A stretch of DNA of 64,000 nt, from positions 2,377,800 to 2,441,799 of the forward strand of contig OY282441.1 of the NCBI GenBank assembly GCA_958296105.1, read 5' to 3'. Below, piece by piece: positions 16,901 through 24,382 of this stretch (position 1 is its first letter; each line of letters starts with the position of its first letter). The notes beneath the pieces are model-generated. The model saw only the letters and a program-made list of their open reading frames with translations, did not search any database and was not told the origin of the DNA. Source of the DNA: an uncultured Dehalococcoidia bacterium. GTDB lineage: Bacteria > Chloroflexota > Dehalococcoidia > Lucifugimonadales > UBA1123. The translations under genes were made by a program, and so were the position numbers.

Positions 16901-17553
16901 CGGTCACCGTCTATCGCGACGGCTCCAAGTCGATGCAAGTCCTCGAAACAGGCTCCGAATCCAAAGACGAAGAGGCTGCCGAGGTCATGATAGAACAGCC
17001 GAGACTGCTCGCGCCAAGACAGCGCCCCACGTCCGTCGCAGGCGTCACCGACCTCGTGCGCACCGGACACGGCAACATGTACGTCACCATCACCTTCGAC
17101 GAAGACGGCAGGCCCTTCGAGGTCTTCACCACGCTGGGCAAGGCCGGCGGATGCGACTCCGCCAATCTCGAAGCCGTATCCCGTCTCGTCTCCCTCGCCC
17201 TGCGCTCGGGAATCGACACGGGCGAGATCGTTCACCACCTTCAGGGGATCACCTGCTGCCCCGCGTGGGATGGAGGAACCCTGATACGCTCCGCGCCCGA
17301 CGCCATGTCTCACGCCCTGTCCAACCATCTCCACGCCTCTCATGGCGTGGTCGCCGGACACTCCGAGCAGCGCGCAGCCGCAGTACAGCCCGGTCTGTTC
17401 CTCTCAGAGAGACACGCCAACGGACGCTCGGGCGGCAGCGGAAACGGCGCCAGCCACTCGACCGCCGCCAAATGCCCCAAATGCTCCGGCCGCCTGATTC
17501 CGCAGGAAGGCTGCCTCAACTGCTTGGACTGCGGATACAGCAGATGCGAGTAG
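13945..17553 (+). CDS. nrdJ: Adenosylcobalamin-dependent (class II) ribonucleotide reductase with intein
   Basis: 1202 aa precursor; about 841 aa after intein removal. It reduces ribonucleotides to deoxyribonucleotides using a B12-derived radical. TTG 13945 is chosen: AGGAGG lies 6-7 bp before it. LPNSPTLVNAGTG lies near 132-144, substrate-pocket motifs follow, and NP|CGEE is split by the intein. The C-terminus has the NrdJ zinc ribbon CPKC...CLNCLDCGYSRC that carries the redox cysteines. Being B12-dependent, it needs no oxygen and no NrdB. It is the expected target of NrdR. No cobalamin riboswitch fits in the 20-bp gap upstream; if present it would lie further up. Confidence 0.96.
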   Translation: MNSRPRDRQVQAKLPAEELFDTHGELNSEPQNQNLIRMLKDAGVTDELLTQVTQSIAAPASRGDDLPLSDNAKLILEQRYLRKDAHGSPIETPDQLFRRVSRAVAQGEADALRSIWEDRFYDLLTSLKFLPNSPTLVNAGTGRGCLSACFVVTPEDDMESIMSVAHDAAMIEKWGGGIGFGFSKLRPRNDVIKTTHGHACGPIAVMKLYSAVGATLTQGAFRLGAHMGQLRDSHPDIRDFITCKDGDDTLQNFNISVQITDAFMEAVRDDADWNLLNPRDEGSGPIDEVVATVRARELWNEIAESAWKTGDPGVVFIDRVWETAPNPQMGKIETSNPCVTGDTLVYTGDGLVPISDLVGNTPALSLDSRSGAESSFAIKVWQSGIKPVFRLVTREGYTLKLTADHEVFTSRGKIAAHSLKQGDRIRLIDHKGGFGSLGDRNLGLVLGWLTGDGHVDVKRAVLSFYGDDHQLGPLMAEAAQTVVVGTGRRPTRVYPTRMHVTSAGRGMIQSSRLRDAVRDFGLTEDDWHHVPGVVYQGTEKMQRAYLQALFGADGTVSGTGPQKGVSVRLDSSFPELLEGVQRLLLNFGIASRIYLRRNERVASMPDGKGGMKGYHTMPNYEVIVGKDNVRRFMDEIGFLNERKNTQLHDAAGRYDKGFYKERFFATFDRLEPLGEEPVYDLTEPMTHSFVANGLCVSNCGEEFLENYGNCCLGSINLDLHVKDGAFDWDALEDTVRASVRFLDDVINVNTFPLPRLREVNLATRRIGLGVMGWADALVRMNLPYDSDAALALADELGEFMQRTAWDESANLARERGPFPEYERSALKRRGLPPVRNSSIVTIAPTGTISRLAGCSSGIEPHFALAWWSNILWKDHEGSSSRLLDAPASIAESLGAQLGDDARVRQALERIAENPDGAEDILRESGLNPDVYRTAMNISPEAHVRMQAAWQKHVTNSVSKTINLPASATVEDVRAAYELAWKTGCKAVTVYRDGSKSMQVLETGSESKDEEAAEVMIEQPRLLAPRQRPTSVAGVTDLVRTGHGNMYVTITFDEDGRPFEVFTTLGKAGGCDSANLEAVSRLVSLALRSGIDTGEIVHHLQGITCCPAWDGGTLIRSAPDAMSHALSNHLHASHGVVAGHSEQRAAAVQPGLFLSERHANGRSGGSGNGASHSTAAKCPKCSGRLIPQEGCLNCLDCGYSRCE
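14956..16038 (+). mobile_element. Intein with LAGLIDADG homing endonuclease in nrdJ
   Basis: 361 residues (338-698 of the precursor). It begins at Cys1 (CVTGDTLVYTGDG), right after the extein NP, and ends VCVSN before the +1 Cys of CGEE, the conserved RNR active-site loop and a well-known intein site. Block B-like TADHEVFTSRG lies near residue 398. Two LAGLIDADG-type helices, LGWLTGDGHV and LQALFGADGTV, show an apparently intact homing nuclease. The C-terminal splice motif ends Ser-Asn, not the usual His-Asn. Confidence 0.93.
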
Positions 17554-17617
17554 CCGAAAGCTCTGGGCCTTCAGAGCAGCCTCGCAGACAGATACGCAGA
17601 CTGCGCGCCGCCGCACT

Positions 17618-18127
17618 GTGGCAGATCGCAATGAGCGTACCGTGACACGTCGAGAGCCTGAACGGCCTGAACGCAAAGAGACCAGATCCCCGATCTGGGG
17701 TATTCCACCCCAGTGGATCCAGGTTTACTCGGTTCAGCTGCTGCTGTTTCTAACTCTCGGTTTCGTGTTCATCATCTGGTATGAGGTCGTCCACCAGAGC
17801 GAAGATTCGCTTAGCGAAACGATCTATGAGATCATACGCGGTATAGTGTTGGCGGCTGCCGCGTCTGCGGTGATAAGCTACTATAGTACTGAGGCAGTGA
17901 GGTACACAATGATATTTGCCGGAATGCTGGAAGAACAGTTGAGGCGGAATCGAGAGAGACAGATTGCCGAAGCTGTAGACGAGGCTGTAGCCGTGGCTCG
18001 TGCGGAAGCGCGTCAGGAGGGGCGGGCGGAAACCAACGCGAGGTGGCAGGCGTGGCTCGAACGCAAACTGGAGGCCGAAGCAAACGGCGAACCTTTCAAC
18101 GAGCCTCCCCCGAACCTCTCCGAGTAG
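17618..18127 (+). CDS. Membrane-anchored coiled-coil protein, copy 1 of 3
   Basis: 169 aa from GTG 17618 (GTG 17640 is an alternative aligned with copy 2). Residues about 1-25 are charged, then WGIPPQWIQVYSVQ leads into two hydrophobic segments (about 38-55 and 70-90) separated by an acidic loop. From about 100 to the end it is a charged helix rich in Ala, Glu and Arg, a likely coiled coil (QIAEAVDEAVAVARAEARQ), ending EPFNEPPPNLSE. No family recognised. It may form a membrane-bound oligomer; function is unknown. Copies 2 and 3 follow directly. Confidence 0.6.
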   Translation: MADRNERTVTRREPERPERKETRSPIWGIPPQWIQVYSVQLLLFLTLGFVFIIWYEVVHQSEDSLSETIYEIIRGIVLAAAASAVISYYSTEAVRYTMIFAGMLEEQLRRNRERQIAEAVDEAVAVARAEARQEGRAETNARWQAWLERKLEAEANGEPFNEPPPNLSE

Positions 18128-18194
18128 CGTCGCTGTCTTCGATATACAAGCCCTTCCTGCCGGCCGCACTGCGACAGATCGCAGCGAGCGTACC

Positions 18195-18662
18195 TTGACA
18201 CGTCGAGAGCCTGAACGCAAAGAGACCAGATCCCCGATCTGGGGCATTCCACCCCAGTGGATCCAGGTTTACTCGGTTCAGCTGCTGCTGTTTCTAACTC
18301 TCGGTTTCGTGTTCATCATCTGGTATGAGGTCGTCCACCAGAGCGAAGATTCGCTTAGCGAAACGATCTATGAGATCATACGCGGTATAGTGTTGGCGGC
18401 TGCCGCGTCTGCGGTGATAAGCTACTATAGTACTGAGGCAGTGAGGTACACAATGATATTTGCCGGAATGCTGGAAGAACAGTTGAGGCGGAATCGAGAG
18501 AGACAGATTGCCGAAGCTGTGGACGAGGCTGTGACCAAAGCTGTAGACGAGGCTCGTGCGGAGACCAACGCGAGGTGGCAGGCGTGGCTCGAACGCAAAC
18601 TGGAGGCCGAAGCAAACGGCGAACCTTTCAACGAGCCTCCTCCGAACATCTCTGAGCATTGA
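18195..18662 (+). CDS. Membrane-anchored coiled-coil protein, copy 2 of 3
   Basis: 155 aa from TTG 18195, the position matching GTG 17640 of copy 1; the frame is open far upstream but only by chance overlap with copy 1. It is nearly identical to copy 1 through both membrane segments. It differs in the coiled coil, where EAVAVARAEARQEGRAE is replaced by EAVTKAVDEARAE, so the helix changes by heptad-like blocks. The end reads EPPPNISEH; the stop TGA overlaps the start region of copy 3. Confidence 0.55.
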   Translation: MTRREPERKETRSPIWGIPPQWIQVYSVQLLLFLTLGFVFIIWYEVVHQSEDSLSETIYEIIRGIVLAAAASAVISYYSTEAVRYTMIFAGMLEEQLRRNRERQIAEAVDEAVTKAVDEARAETNARWQAWLERKLEAEANGEPFNEPPPNISEH

Positions 18663-18670
18663 GGTACACA

Positions 18671-18901
18671 ATGATATTTGCCGGAATGCTGGAAGAACAG
18701 TTGAGGCGGAATCGAGAGAGACAGATTGCCGAAGCTGTGGACGAGGCTGTGACCAAAGCTGTAGACGAGGCTCGTGCCGAAGCGCGTCAGGAGGCTCGTG
18801 CAGAGACCAACGCAAGGTGGCAGGCGTGGCTCGAACGCAAACTGGAGGCCGAAGCAAACGGCGAACCTTTCAACGAGCCTCCTCCGAACCTCTCTGAGTA
18901 G
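18671..18901 (+). CDS. Coiled-coil protein fragment, copy 3 of 3 (no membrane segments)
   Basis: 76 aa from ATG 18671 (TTG 18659 possible). It carries only the C-terminal helical half of copies 1 and 2, with the longest coiled-coil block (EAVTKAVDEARAEARQEARAE), and ends NLSE like copy 1. The bases after its stop match those after copy 1, showing that it arose by unequal exchange. It could be a soluble partner of the membrane copies or a remnant. No independent promoter is seen. Confidence 0.4.
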   Translation: MIFAGMLEEQLRRNRERQIAEAVDEAVTKAVDEARAEARQEARAETNARWQAWLERKLEAEANGEPFNEPPPNLSE

Positions 18902-18982
18902 CGCTGCTGTCTTCGACATACAAGCCCTTCGCGCCGGATTATGACGACCTGGATCCGCGCTCCGTACCTTGTTGGAATCGCG

Positions 18983-18988
18983 TATAAT
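18983..18988 (+). promoter_or_regulatory. Candidate -10 box before the pdxA-like gene
   Basis: A perfect TATAAT lies 42 bp upstream of ATG 19031. No good -35 stands at 16-18 bp, so this is a partial promoter call. Confidence 0.35.
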
Positions 18989-19030
18989 TTAGATTGTAGA
19001 ACCCACTCCCGACTACGGAGAAGCATAGCA

Positions 19031-20035
19031 ATGACCGAACGCCCTCTGGTCGCCATCACAATGGGCGACGCCGCCGGCATCGGAGCCGAAGTCACCGCCA
19101 AAGCCCTTCAGGATGAGTGGGTCTATCGGAAGTGCCGTCCCTTCGTGGTGGGCAGCGCCGCCTTGATGAACGCGGCCCTCGACCTGATGGGCGCACCCAC
19201 GAGAGCGCGAGCCGTCCACGACGTGGCGGACGCGGCGGGACGGTTCGGCTCCATAGACGTGCTGGATCTCGAAAACCTCGACTTCTCCCAGATAGAATAC
19301 GGCGTGGTGTCACCAGTAGCCGGGCGCGCCTCGGTGGAGTGGATACTTCGGGCCGGTGAGCTTGCCGCCGCCGGACAGGTCGCCGCCATAGCCACCGCCC
19401 CGATCAACAAGGAGGCGTGCAGCCTCGCCGGCTACAAAGACATCGGCCACATGGAGATATTCCAGAGTCAGACCAGCGCGCCCAACGTGGCCACCATGCT
19501 CATGGCGCGCTCCCTCAGAGTCGTTCACCTCACCACGCACCGCTCCCTGCGCGTCGCCTGCGACTACGTTACCAGAGACAACGTGCTGAGCAAGATAGCG
19601 CTCACGGACGAGTGCTTCAGGAGGTGGGGGTTCGACAGCCCGCGCATCGGCGTCGCCGCACTCAACCCGCACGCCTCTGATGGCGGGCTGCTCGGCGACG
19701 AGGAGGCCAAACAGATCGCGCCCGCAGTCGAAGACGCGCGCGCCGCCGGCATAGACGCCGCCGGCCCCGTACCCGCAGATACCATCTTCAACCAGGCCAT
19801 CGACGGCAGGTTCGACGCAGTCATAGCCATGTACCACGACCAGGGACACATCCCCATAAAAGTTCACGACTGGGCAAAGAGCGTTAGCGTCAACCTCGGT
19901 CTGCCGTTCGTCAGGACGTCCGTCGACCACGGAACCGCGTTCGACATCGCCGGAAAGGGCGTCGCCGACGCCGAGAGTATGCTGGAAGCCATTCGAGTAG
20001 CCGTCTCACTCGCAAGCGACTCGATTCTCCCCTGA
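19031..20035 (+). CDS. PdxA-family NAD-dependent phospho-hydroxyacid dehydrogenase
   Basis: 334 aa. ATG 19031 is chosen because homology begins MTERPLVAITMGDAAGIGAE; an open frame upstream has none. Metal-site histidines appear in DIGHMEIFQ near 138-146, HLTTHRSLR near 165-173 and MYHDQGHIPIKV near 267-278. NPHASDGGLLGDEE near 215-228 is family-typical. The YHDQGHIP form resembles the PdxA2 subgroup, which acts on four-carbon acid phosphates such as D-threonate or erythronate 4-phosphate, more than classic pyridoxine PdxA. No pdx neighbours are present, so the generic name is safer. Confidence 0.85.
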   Translation: MTERPLVAITMGDAAGIGAEVTAKALQDEWVYRKCRPFVVGSAALMNAALDLMGAPTRARAVHDVADAAGRFGSIDVLDLENLDFSQIEYGVVSPVAGRASVEWILRAGELAAAGQVAAIATAPINKEACSLAGYKDIGHMEIFQSQTSAPNVATMLMARSLRVVHLTTHRSLRVACDYVTRDNVLSKIALTDECFRRWGFDSPRIGVAALNPHASDGGLLGDEEAKQIAPAVEDARAAGIDAAGPVPADTIFNQAIDGRFDAVIAMYHDQGHIPIKVHDWAKSVSVNLGLPFVRTSVDHGTAFDIAGKGVADAESMLEAIRVAVSLASDSILP

Positions 20036-20242
20036 GCCTCATGCCCATCACAAGTTGATTTTGCAAGACGATCTCCAACCGCCGTGGATTCGCGCCCCGC
20101 TTGGGATACGACGTCGCGTGTCGTGACCGACCACCCGCCCTGTCCTGTATATCTATGTGCATCTATATGAAAATTGCCGGAAACTATGCTGTGGCCCCTC
20201 TCCATACACGGGAAGATAGGGCGGTGTGAGGATGACACGAAC

Positions 20243-21043
20243 ATGAAGATCGCATTCGTCGGCGGCGGAGTTATGGCAGAAGCCATCATCAAAGGCATAG
20301 TGGCCGCAAACGTGGCGGACGGCTCCGACATCAGCGTGGGCGAGCCGGCCGAGATGCGCCGCTCCCACCTCGAAGACACATACGGCGTCCGCGCCACCGT
20401 CGACAACATGGAAGCGATGAAGGGCGCGAGCCTGACCGTCCTCGCAGTCAAGCCGCAGACGCTTCCCCATCTGTACCCCGATCTCAGGGGCAGACTGTCC
20501 GGGGACAACACCATCGTATCCATCGTCGCCGGAGCCACCATCAGCGCCCTCACGTACGGACTCGATCACGCCCCGATCATTCGCGTCATGCCCAACACGC
20601 CGGCGCAGATAGGCGCGGGGATCACGATGTGGACGGCGTCCGAATATGTGCCGGCTCAGACCGTCGAGGCTACTAGGTCCATCGTCCGAACGCTCGGCGA
20701 GGATATCTACACCGATGACGAGAACATGATCGACATGGCAACCGCCCTCAGCGCCAGCGGCCCCGCCTACGTGTTCCTGTTCATAGAGGCGCTGATCGAC
20801 GCGGGCGTCTATCTCGGACTCGCGCGCAACGTCGCCCGGCAGCTTTCCCTCCAGACCGTCCTAGGCAGCGCTCAGCTCATCAGGGACACCGGGATACACC
20901 CCGCCGAGCTGAAAGACATGGTCACGTCCCCAGGCGGCACCACTATCGAGGCGATCAGGGCATTCGAGGACGGACGCTTTCGCGCCCTGATCTTCAGCGC
21001 CGTCGACGCCGCATACCAGAAATCCAAGGCGTTGGGGGGATAG
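20243..21043 (+). CDS. proC: Pyrroline-5-carboxylate reductase
   Basis: 266 aa, family length. It carries out the last step of proline synthesis, using NAD(P)H. The N-terminal Rossmann motif is MKIAFVGGGVMAEAII. AVKPQT lies near 75-80, IIRVMPNTPAQIGAG near 113-127, and the substrate-binding helix GPAYVFLFIEALIDAG near 173-188. The signature TGIHPAELKDMVTSPGGTTIEAI lies near 218-240. It is followed 3 bp later by yggT, a common pairing. Confidence 0.95.
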   Translation: MKIAFVGGGVMAEAIIKGIVAANVADGSDISVGEPAEMRRSHLEDTYGVRATVDNMEAMKGASLTVLAVKPQTLPHLYPDLRGRLSGDNTIVSIVAGATISALTYGLDHAPIIRVMPNTPAQIGAGITMWTASEYVPAQTVEATRSIVRTLGEDIYTDDENMIDMATALSASGPAYVFLFIEALIDAGVYLGLARNVARQLSLQTVLGSAQLIRDTGIHPAELKDMVTSPGGTTIEAIRAFEDGRFRALIFSAVDAAYQKSKALGG

Positions 21044-21046
21044 CCA

Positions 21047-21310
21047 GTGAACGACTTCCTGATCCGATTCGTGGACATCTTGGTGACTGTCCTGTGGATA
21101 GCCATATTGGCCAGGGTGCTAGTGTCCTGGATACCTGTTGGACAGGACAGCCCATTCATGCCCTTGGTTCGCGTAATCTACCAGATTACCGAGCCGATCC
21201 TCGCGCCCATCCGCAGGCTGATACCCAGCTTGGGAATGCTCGACCTTTCGCCCATGATCGCCATTATCCTGCTCATGATCGTCCAGCAGATCGTAAACAG
21301 AGCGCTGTAA
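21047..21310 (+). CDS. YggT family membrane protein
   Basis: 87 aa from GTG 21047. It has two hydrophobic helices (about 5-28 and 65-85) with the family middle motif RVLVSWIPVGQDSPFM and ITEPILAPIRRLIPSLGMLDLSPMI. YggT proteins are small inner-membrane proteins of poorly known role, often next to proC. It lies 3 bp after proC and converges with a DUF167 gene. Confidence 0.9.
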   Translation: MNDFLIRFVDILVTVLWIAILARVLVSWIPVGQDSPFMPLVRVIYQITEPILAPIRRLIPSLGMLDLSPMIAIILLMIVQQIVNRAL

Positions 21311-21317
21311 TCGCCTG

Positions 21318-21587
21318 TCATGGTCGCAGCCTTCGGGCCGTCTCTCCGCTCTCCATACCATGGATTCGGACGACCTTGTCGCGCGATGCGTGGCCGCGAA
21401 CGATCGACACTCTGGACTTGGACACCCCGAGCCGCTTCGCCAGCAGACGCGCTGCGGCTTCGTTCGCCCTTCCCCTCTCCGCCGCGGCGGTAACGCGCAC
21501 CCTGACCGTTCCGTCGCCAGACACTTCGACGGCGTTGCGCCCAGACTTCGGATGAACTCGTATGTCGATGTCCGCCGAGCCTATCAT
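21318..21587 (-). CDS. DUF167 (YggU) family protein
   Basis: 89 aa. Family hallmarks are the IRVHPKSGRNAV N-terminus, VRVTAAAERGRANEAAARLLAKRLGV in the middle and VSIVRGHASRDKVVRI near the end. YggU-type proteins are small cytoplasmic proteins of unknown function usually found on the same strand as proC and yggT. Here the gene is reversed and overlaps the end of an SDR gene by 4 bp. Confidence 0.88.
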   Translation of the reverse strand: MIGSADIDIRVHPKSGRNAVEVSGDGTVRVRVTAAAERGRANEAAARLLAKRLGVSKSRVSIVRGHASRDKVVRIHGMESGETARRLRP

Positions 21588-22342
21588 GCGTGCGCCAGCG
21601 CGCCGCCGTCTATGAAGAAAGTCTGCCCGGTGACGAAATCGCAGGCGTCAGAGGACAGATAGACCAGCAGCGCTGCCAGATCGTTCGGATGCCCCTTGCG
21701 GCGTGAGGGCAGGTAGCGCACCAGAAGCTCCCGCAGATCGTCCTCAGACGGCTCCTTGGTGGACATCCACCCCGCGCCGATCCCATTCACGCGGATTCCC
21801 TGCCGCCCCCACTCCAGGGCCAGCGATGAAGTCATCTGGTGTATCGCGCCCTGCGCGGCGCACACGGCAACCGAGTTCCACAGCCCGCGCTGAGACAGGG
21901 CCGATCCGATGTTGACGATGCGCCCGCCGCCCCGCTCCAGCATCAGCCCGCCCACCGCTCGGCACGCCAGAAAGACCGACTTGACGCTGAAATCCATGAA
22001 TCGCTCCCACTCGTCCTCCGTGATTCGTTCGAACCGCTTCCCGAACTCAGCAGTGGCGTTGTTGACCAGAATATCCACACCGCCCAGCTCGCCGAGCGCG
22101 CCCGCGGCCATCGCCTCCACACTGGCCGCATCCGTCAGGTCGGTCTCTATCGCCGCCCCCCTTCGCCCATGCGACTCCACCGCCGCCACGCCCTCGGCCA
22201 TGTCGGACGCCTCTGAGCCAGCCACCGCCACGTCCGCGCCCGCCTCCGCCAGCGCGCCCGCCAGATACGGCGTCCAGCCCCTGCTGTCGGCTGTGATAAT
22301 CGCCTTCTTGCCCGTCAAATCCCACTCGCTCGGTATCGCCAT
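21584..22342 (-). CDS. SDR-family protein lacking catalytic Tyr/Lys
   Basis: 252 aa from ATG 22342, with GGGGTGA 8 bp upstream; GTG 22354 is an alternative. The short-chain dehydrogenase fold is clear: a Rossmann start DLTGKKAIITADSRG, VNNATAEFG near 90, a NIGSALSQRG segment and a C-terminal DACDFVTGQTFFIDGG. Two key features are abnormal. The usual TGxxxGxG is ADSRGWTPYL, and the YxxxK catalytic pair is replaced by Val and Gln (VCAAQGAI). It may bind a nucleotide but is unlikely to act as a normal SDR. Overlaps the DUF167 gene by 4 bp. Confidence 0.8.
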   Translation of the reverse strand: MAIPSEWDLTGKKAIITADSRGWTPYLAGALAEAGADVAVAGSEASDMAEGVAAVESHGRRGAAIETDLTDAASVEAMAAGALGELGGVDILVNNATAEFGKRFERITEDEWERFMDFSVKSVFLACRAVGGLMLERGGGRIVNIGSALSQRGLWNSVAVCAAQGAIHQMTSSLALEWGRQGIRVNGIGAGWMSTKEPSEDDLRELLVRYLPSRRKGHPNDLAALLVYLSSDACDFVTGQTFFIDGGALAHA

Positions 22343-22354
22343 AATCTCGTTCAC

Positions 22355-22437
22355 CCCATTCTTTCTGATATTCCCGTCGTTCCCGCGCAGCCGGGATCCC
22401 GGGGGCTGCTGGTAACGCGCTTTCCCCCAAATCGCCA
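22355..22437. other. Spacer with a short inverted repeat
   Basis: The phrase TTCCCGCGCAGCCGGGATCC is a REP-like inverted repeat, resembling the CGTCATTCCCGCG elements seen in many genomes. No coding potential was seen. Confidence 0.4.
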
Positions 22438-22745
22438 GCGGAATCTCCGGCGCGTGGCCCCTGTGTCATCGGCATATCCCGCGCCCACGGGTTGCCTTGA
22501 ACTGTCAGCGGCATTTCCGGCGCGTGGGCCCCCCTGTGTCATCGGCACATCCCGCGCCCACGGGTTGCCTTGAACTGTCAGCGGCATTTCCGGCGCGTGG
22601 CCCTGTGTCAGCGGCATATCCCGCGCCCACGAGCCGCCTTGAATTGTCGTCGGAATCTCCGGCGCGTGGGGGCCCCTGTGTCATCGGCATATCCCGCGCC
22701 CACGGGTTGCCTTAAACTGTCAGCGGAATCTCCGGCGCGTGGCCC
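22438..22745. repeat. Four and a half tandem 69-73 bp repeats
   Basis: Units begin at 22438, 22508, 22581, 22650 and 22723 (partial). Each unit runs from GCGGaATcTCCGGCGCGTGG through a variable C/G run to CTGTGTCATCGGCATATCCC, then GCGCCCACGGGTTGCC and TTGAACTGTCA. There are no unique spacers, so this is not a CRISPR array. The last unit enters the 3' end of the adjacent SDR gene and supplies its final residues and stop codon. Confidence 0.9.
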
Positions 22746-23533
22746 GTGGGCGCGGCGCCTCCGGCGAGGCCGCCTCCGTCTATGACGAACACCTCCCCGT
22801 TCATGTAGTCGGACGCCCCAGACGCCAGAAACACCGCCACCGCCCCCATCTCATGCGGATGACCCACCCTTCCAACCGGGATGAACTCGCCCCTAGGAAG
22901 CGTGAGCCGTGACTCGTCCGTACCCGTAGTTGGGATGAACCCCGGCGCTATGCACGTGCTGGTGATCCCGTAGCGTCCGAGACTCGTGGCGAGGACGCGC
23001 GTTAGCTGGACGATGCCGCCCTTGCCCACGCAGTACATATAGTTGTCTCGCCCGCCTCGGTATCCGAACCCGGAAGACACGTTGATTATCTTGCCCCCGC
23101 CTCTCTCCACCATGTGCTTCGCTATTGCGCGCGCGCAGTAGAACGCGCTGGACATGTTGACCTCGATACCCACGCGCCAATCGTCGTCGCTGATCTCCCA
23201 AATGGGTATCGCCCCTTGCCCCCTGACGATCCCCGCGTTGTTGAGCAGCACGTCCACCTTGCCCATCTCGCTTATCGCCGACTCCATGAGGCTGGCGACC
23301 TGCGCCGTATCGGTCACGTCCGTGGATATCGCCACCGCTCGGCGGCCCATCTCCCGCGCCTCCGCCGCGACCTGCTCGATTGGCCCCGTCCTGCGAGCCG
23401 CTATCACCAGATCGGCGCCCGCCCGCGCCATCGACAGGGACATCTCCCTGCCGAGACCGGTGCCGCCGCCCGTTATCACAACGCTCTTGCCCTCGAGGCT
23501 GAGCTTCTCTTCCAGCATCTCGTTCGTCTCCAC
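22712..23533 (-). CDS. SDR-family oxidoreductase with repeat-derived C-terminus
   Basis: 273 aa. A classical SDR: VVITGGGTGLGREM near 17-30, LLNNAGIV near 95-102, catalytic Ser in NVSSGFGYRG and Tyr/Lys in YCVGK near 168-172. It is an NAD(P)-dependent oxidoreductase of unknown substrate, in the family of glucose/gluconate-type dehydrogenases. The expected end is near VIDGGGLAGGAA; the last ~10 residues (GHAPEIPLTV) and the TAA are read from the neighbouring tandem repeat, an odd natural extension. Confidence 0.88.
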   Translation of the reverse strand: METNEMLEEKLSLEGKSVVITGGGTGLGREMSLSMARAGADLVIAARRTGPIEQVAAEAREMGRRAVAISTDVTDTAQVASLMESAISEMGKVDVLLNNAGIVRGQGAIPIWEISDDDWRVGIEVNMSSAFYCARAIAKHMVERGGGKIINVSSGFGYRGGRDNYMYCVGKGGIVQLTRVLATSLGRYGITSTCIAPGFIPTTGTDESRLTLPRGEFIPVGRVGHPHEMGAVAVFLASGASDYMNGEVFVIDGGGLAGGAAPTGHAPEIPLTV

Positions 23534-23602
23534 TTGGCTAAAGTCTTAGGATCGAGTTACGATCCACCGCCCGATTCCGCAGCGGCCCGCGCCCCGCGTA
23601 CC

Positions 23603-24379
23603 TCATACCTGCGAAGTCACCTCGCCCGCCGTCACAGTCACCCTGCCGCCATCCGCCCGAAGGAGAACCAAGCTGCCCTGATCGTCCACCGACTCCGCCA
23701 GCCCTTCGAACGTTCGCTCCTTCCAGCGAAGCTGAATATGCCTGCCCAGAGTATCCAGCGTCGCCGTCCACTCGGACGTCAGCGCCTCTCCGCGCTTGAC
23801 CCGAGCGTACCACGCGCCAAGATTGCTCAGCATCGTCTCCAGCGCCGCCTCGCGCTCGAACTCCCGTCCGGCAACGGAGCGCAGGCTTGCGGCAGTCTCC
23901 GCTATCTCGGGGTGGGCGGACACGTCCAGGTTCACGTTCAAGCCGATGCCGACCAGAGCATGATCCAGCTCAGCGCCCTCGAACTCCGTCTCCACCAGTA
24001 TTCCGGCCAGCTTCTTGCCGCCCACGCGCACGTCGTTCGGCCACTTCACCGTTGCGCGCGCGCCGGTAGCTTCCTCGACCGTCTGATGGACCGCTAGCGC
24101 GGCGGCCATGTTCACGAAGGGAAGCTGCCCTTGCTTGGGGCGCAGCAGCGCGGTCAGATAGAGATTCTGAAGGGGAGGGGAGACCCATCTGCGGTCGAAC
24201 CTGCCCCGTCCCCTGTTCTGCTCCTCGGCGATGACCACCGCGCCCTCGGCCTCGCCCCGCTTCGCCATATCTCTGGCGACGTCCATCGTCGAGCCGACCG
24301 ACTGGCGATAGTGGATGCGATGTCCGACCGGCGAGTTCGCCAACGCCGCCCGCACCCGATCTATGTCGAGAACCTGCAT
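23603..24379 (-). CDS. birA: Biotin--[acetyl-CoA-carboxylase] ligase
   Basis: 258 aa. It attaches biotin to carrier proteins via biotinyl-AMP. The catalytic loop GRGRFDRRWVSPP lies near 56-68 and KWPNDVRVGGKKLAGILVE near 111-129. There is no N-terminal helix-turn-helix, so it is the monofunctional, non-repressor type. A small C-terminal domain follows. It begins 3 bp after the upstream deazaflavin-type gene, so the two are probably co-transcribed. Confidence 0.94.
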   Translation of the reverse strand: MQVLDIDRVRAALANSPVGHRIHYRQSVGSTMDVARDMAKRGEAEGAVVIAEEQNRGRGRFDRRWVSPPLQNLYLTALLRPKQGQLPFVNMAAALAVHQTVEEATGARATVKWPNDVRVGGKKLAGILVETEFEGAELDHALVGIGLNVNLDVSAHPEIAETAASLRSVAGREFEREAALETMLSNLGAWYARVKRGEALTSEWTATLDTLGRHIQLRWKERTFEGLAESVDDQGSLVLLRADGGRVTVTAGEVTSQV

Positions 24380-24382
24380 GAT

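Larger units (their letters stand above)
17618..18935 (+). repeat. Tandem triplication of a membrane/coiled-coil gene
   Basis: Two nearly full units (about 550 bp period) and one partial unit. The third unit joins at a TGAGGTACACAATG sequence that occurs inside each full unit. Flanks after copies 1 and 3 share the phrase ACAAGCCCTTC, marking the original unit boundary. Confidence 0.8.

Noticed and set aside
18000-18662. Longer start for membrane-protein copy 2
   Set aside because: The upstream extension overlaps copy 1 out of frame and lacks resemblance to copy 1; the start aligned with copy 1 is preferred.
22438-22745. Possible CRISPR array
   Set aside because: Units of 69-73 bp are continuous with no unique spacers and no cas genes nearby.
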